The position numbers were made by a program, and so were the translations under genes. 13,281 bases of DNA, taken from contig DASPLX010000042.1 in assembly GCA_035627375.1 (NCBI GenBank), positions 1 through 13,281 of the forward strand, in the 5' to 3' direction. This stretch comes from DASPLX01 sp035627375. GTDB lineage: Bacteria > Pseudomonadota > Gammaproteobacteria > Burkholderiales > Burkholderiaceae_D. The notes under the pieces are model-generated. The model was not told where the DNA came from, did not search any database, and was given only the letters and a program-made list of their open reading frames with translations. Below, piece after piece: positions 12,855 through 13,281 of this stretch (within the stretch, counting starts at the first letter, position 1; each line of letters opens with the position of its first letter).

Positions 12855-13281
12855 ATGTCCGAACGTCGCGATACCCGTTTCCGCAAACTGCATGAAGAAG
12901 GACTGCTGCTGCTGGCCAACGTCTGGGATGCCGGCGGCGCACGCATCGTCGAGCGCTTGGGCGCCAAGGCGATCGCCACCAGCAGCGCCGCCGTGGCGTG
13001 GTCGCACGGCCATGCCGATGGCGACAAGCTGCCGCGCCGGCTCTTGCTCGCGACCACGGCGGCGATCGCGCAAGCGGTGCAGGTGCCGCTGACGGTCGAT
13101 ATCGAAGGCGGTTATTCCGACGATCCGCGCCAGGTGGCCGAGCTGGTCGCGGCCGTGGCCGATGCCGGCGCGGTCGGCATCAACATCGAGGACGGGCGGG
13201 ATGCGCCGGACCTGCTGTGCCGCAAGATCGAAGCGGCGAAACAGGCGGCGCAGGCCTGCGGCATCGACTTGTTCGTCAATG
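12855..13281 (+). CDS. Isocitrate lyase/phosphoenolpyruvate mutase family protein, 3'-truncated by the window
   Basis: The first 142 residues of a PEP mutase/isocitrate lyase superfamily enzyme, a TIM-barrel family that makes or breaks C-C or P-C bonds next to a carboxylate. NVWDAGGARIVERLGAKAIA (22-41) and TSSAAVAWSHGHADG (43-57) form the first strands and substrate loop. VDIEGGYS (Asp82) and GINIEDG (Glu112) carry the probable magnesium ligands. The ATG at 12855 has AAGGAG eight bases upstream. Members of this uncharacterised subgroup are often annotated only as carboxyvinyl-carboxyphosphonate phosphorylmutase-like; the substrate cannot be told here. The rest of the gene lies beyond the window. 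Confidence 0.9.
   Translation, partial: MSERRDTRFRKLHEEGLLLLANVWDAGGARIVERLGAKAIATSSAAVAWSHGHADGDKLPRRLLLATTAAIAQAVQVPLTVDIEGGYSDDPRQVAELVAAVADAGAVGINIEDGRDAPDLLCRKIEAAKQAAQACGIDLFVN

Noticed and set aside
11225..13057. 610-codon open frame antisense to rdgC
   Set aside because: It is a GC-rich shadow of rdgC and the next gene. Only its last part, from 11575 down, is real coding sequence and was annotated as the secreted YCII-like gene.

Overview
The window is a GC-rich bacterial chromosome segment with ordinary housekeeping gene content. The combination of genes suggests a betaproteobacterium of the Burkholderiales, probably near the Oxalobacteraceae (Herbaspirillum, Noviherbaspirillum or Massilia type): a beta-type RdgC, an AzgA-like purine permease, DinB, an orphan FliL-like protein and a Yip1 protein. 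This placement is an inference from gene style, not a database result.

Layout. 1-1455 (minus) is the N-terminal 485 residues of a class A penicillin-binding protein, cut by the window edge. It is divergent from a small FliL-family membrane protein (1645-2076, plus), and the gap between them holds two perfect inverted repeats. An acidic, disordered-looking hypothetical protein (2129-2590, minus) and a Yip1-family membrane protein (2741-3316, plus) follow. A 291-base leader with three perfect hairpins and one alternative pairing precedes a purine permease (3608-4966, plus), which ends in a clear intrinsic terminator. DNA polymerase IV (5043-6122, plus) starts just after it.

The unusual part is 6172-8409 (minus). 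It is a single 745-residue gene with visibly lower G+C than its neighbours. The protein has an alpha-helical N-terminus, a coiled coil, a polar central region with a near-identical 318-bp tandem duplication, and a C-terminal domain carrying an ordered His-Asp-Cys triad like that of clan CE (Ulp1/SUMO-protease, bacterial deubiquitinase, YopJ-like) enzymes. I read it as a probable horizontally acquired effector that acts on eukaryotic host proteins. No secretion system, chaperone or known regulatory box is visible in the window.

To the right lie a secreted SLT-type lytic transglycosylase (8739-9377, plus) and, convergent to it, an ECF42-type sigma factor with its usual YCII/DGPF partner (9400-10662 and 10756-11100, minus). 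Upstream of these on the same strand is a second, secreted YCII-like gene (11191-11575) that carries a one-base frameshift. The window ends with rdgC (11768-12682, plus), its terminator, and the 5' part of an isocitrate lyase/PEP mutase family gene (12855 to the edge).

Most genes here are independent single units. The only likely operon is the YCII / YCII / ECF sigma group. Long antisense reading frames over the GC-rich genes were treated as composition artefacts.
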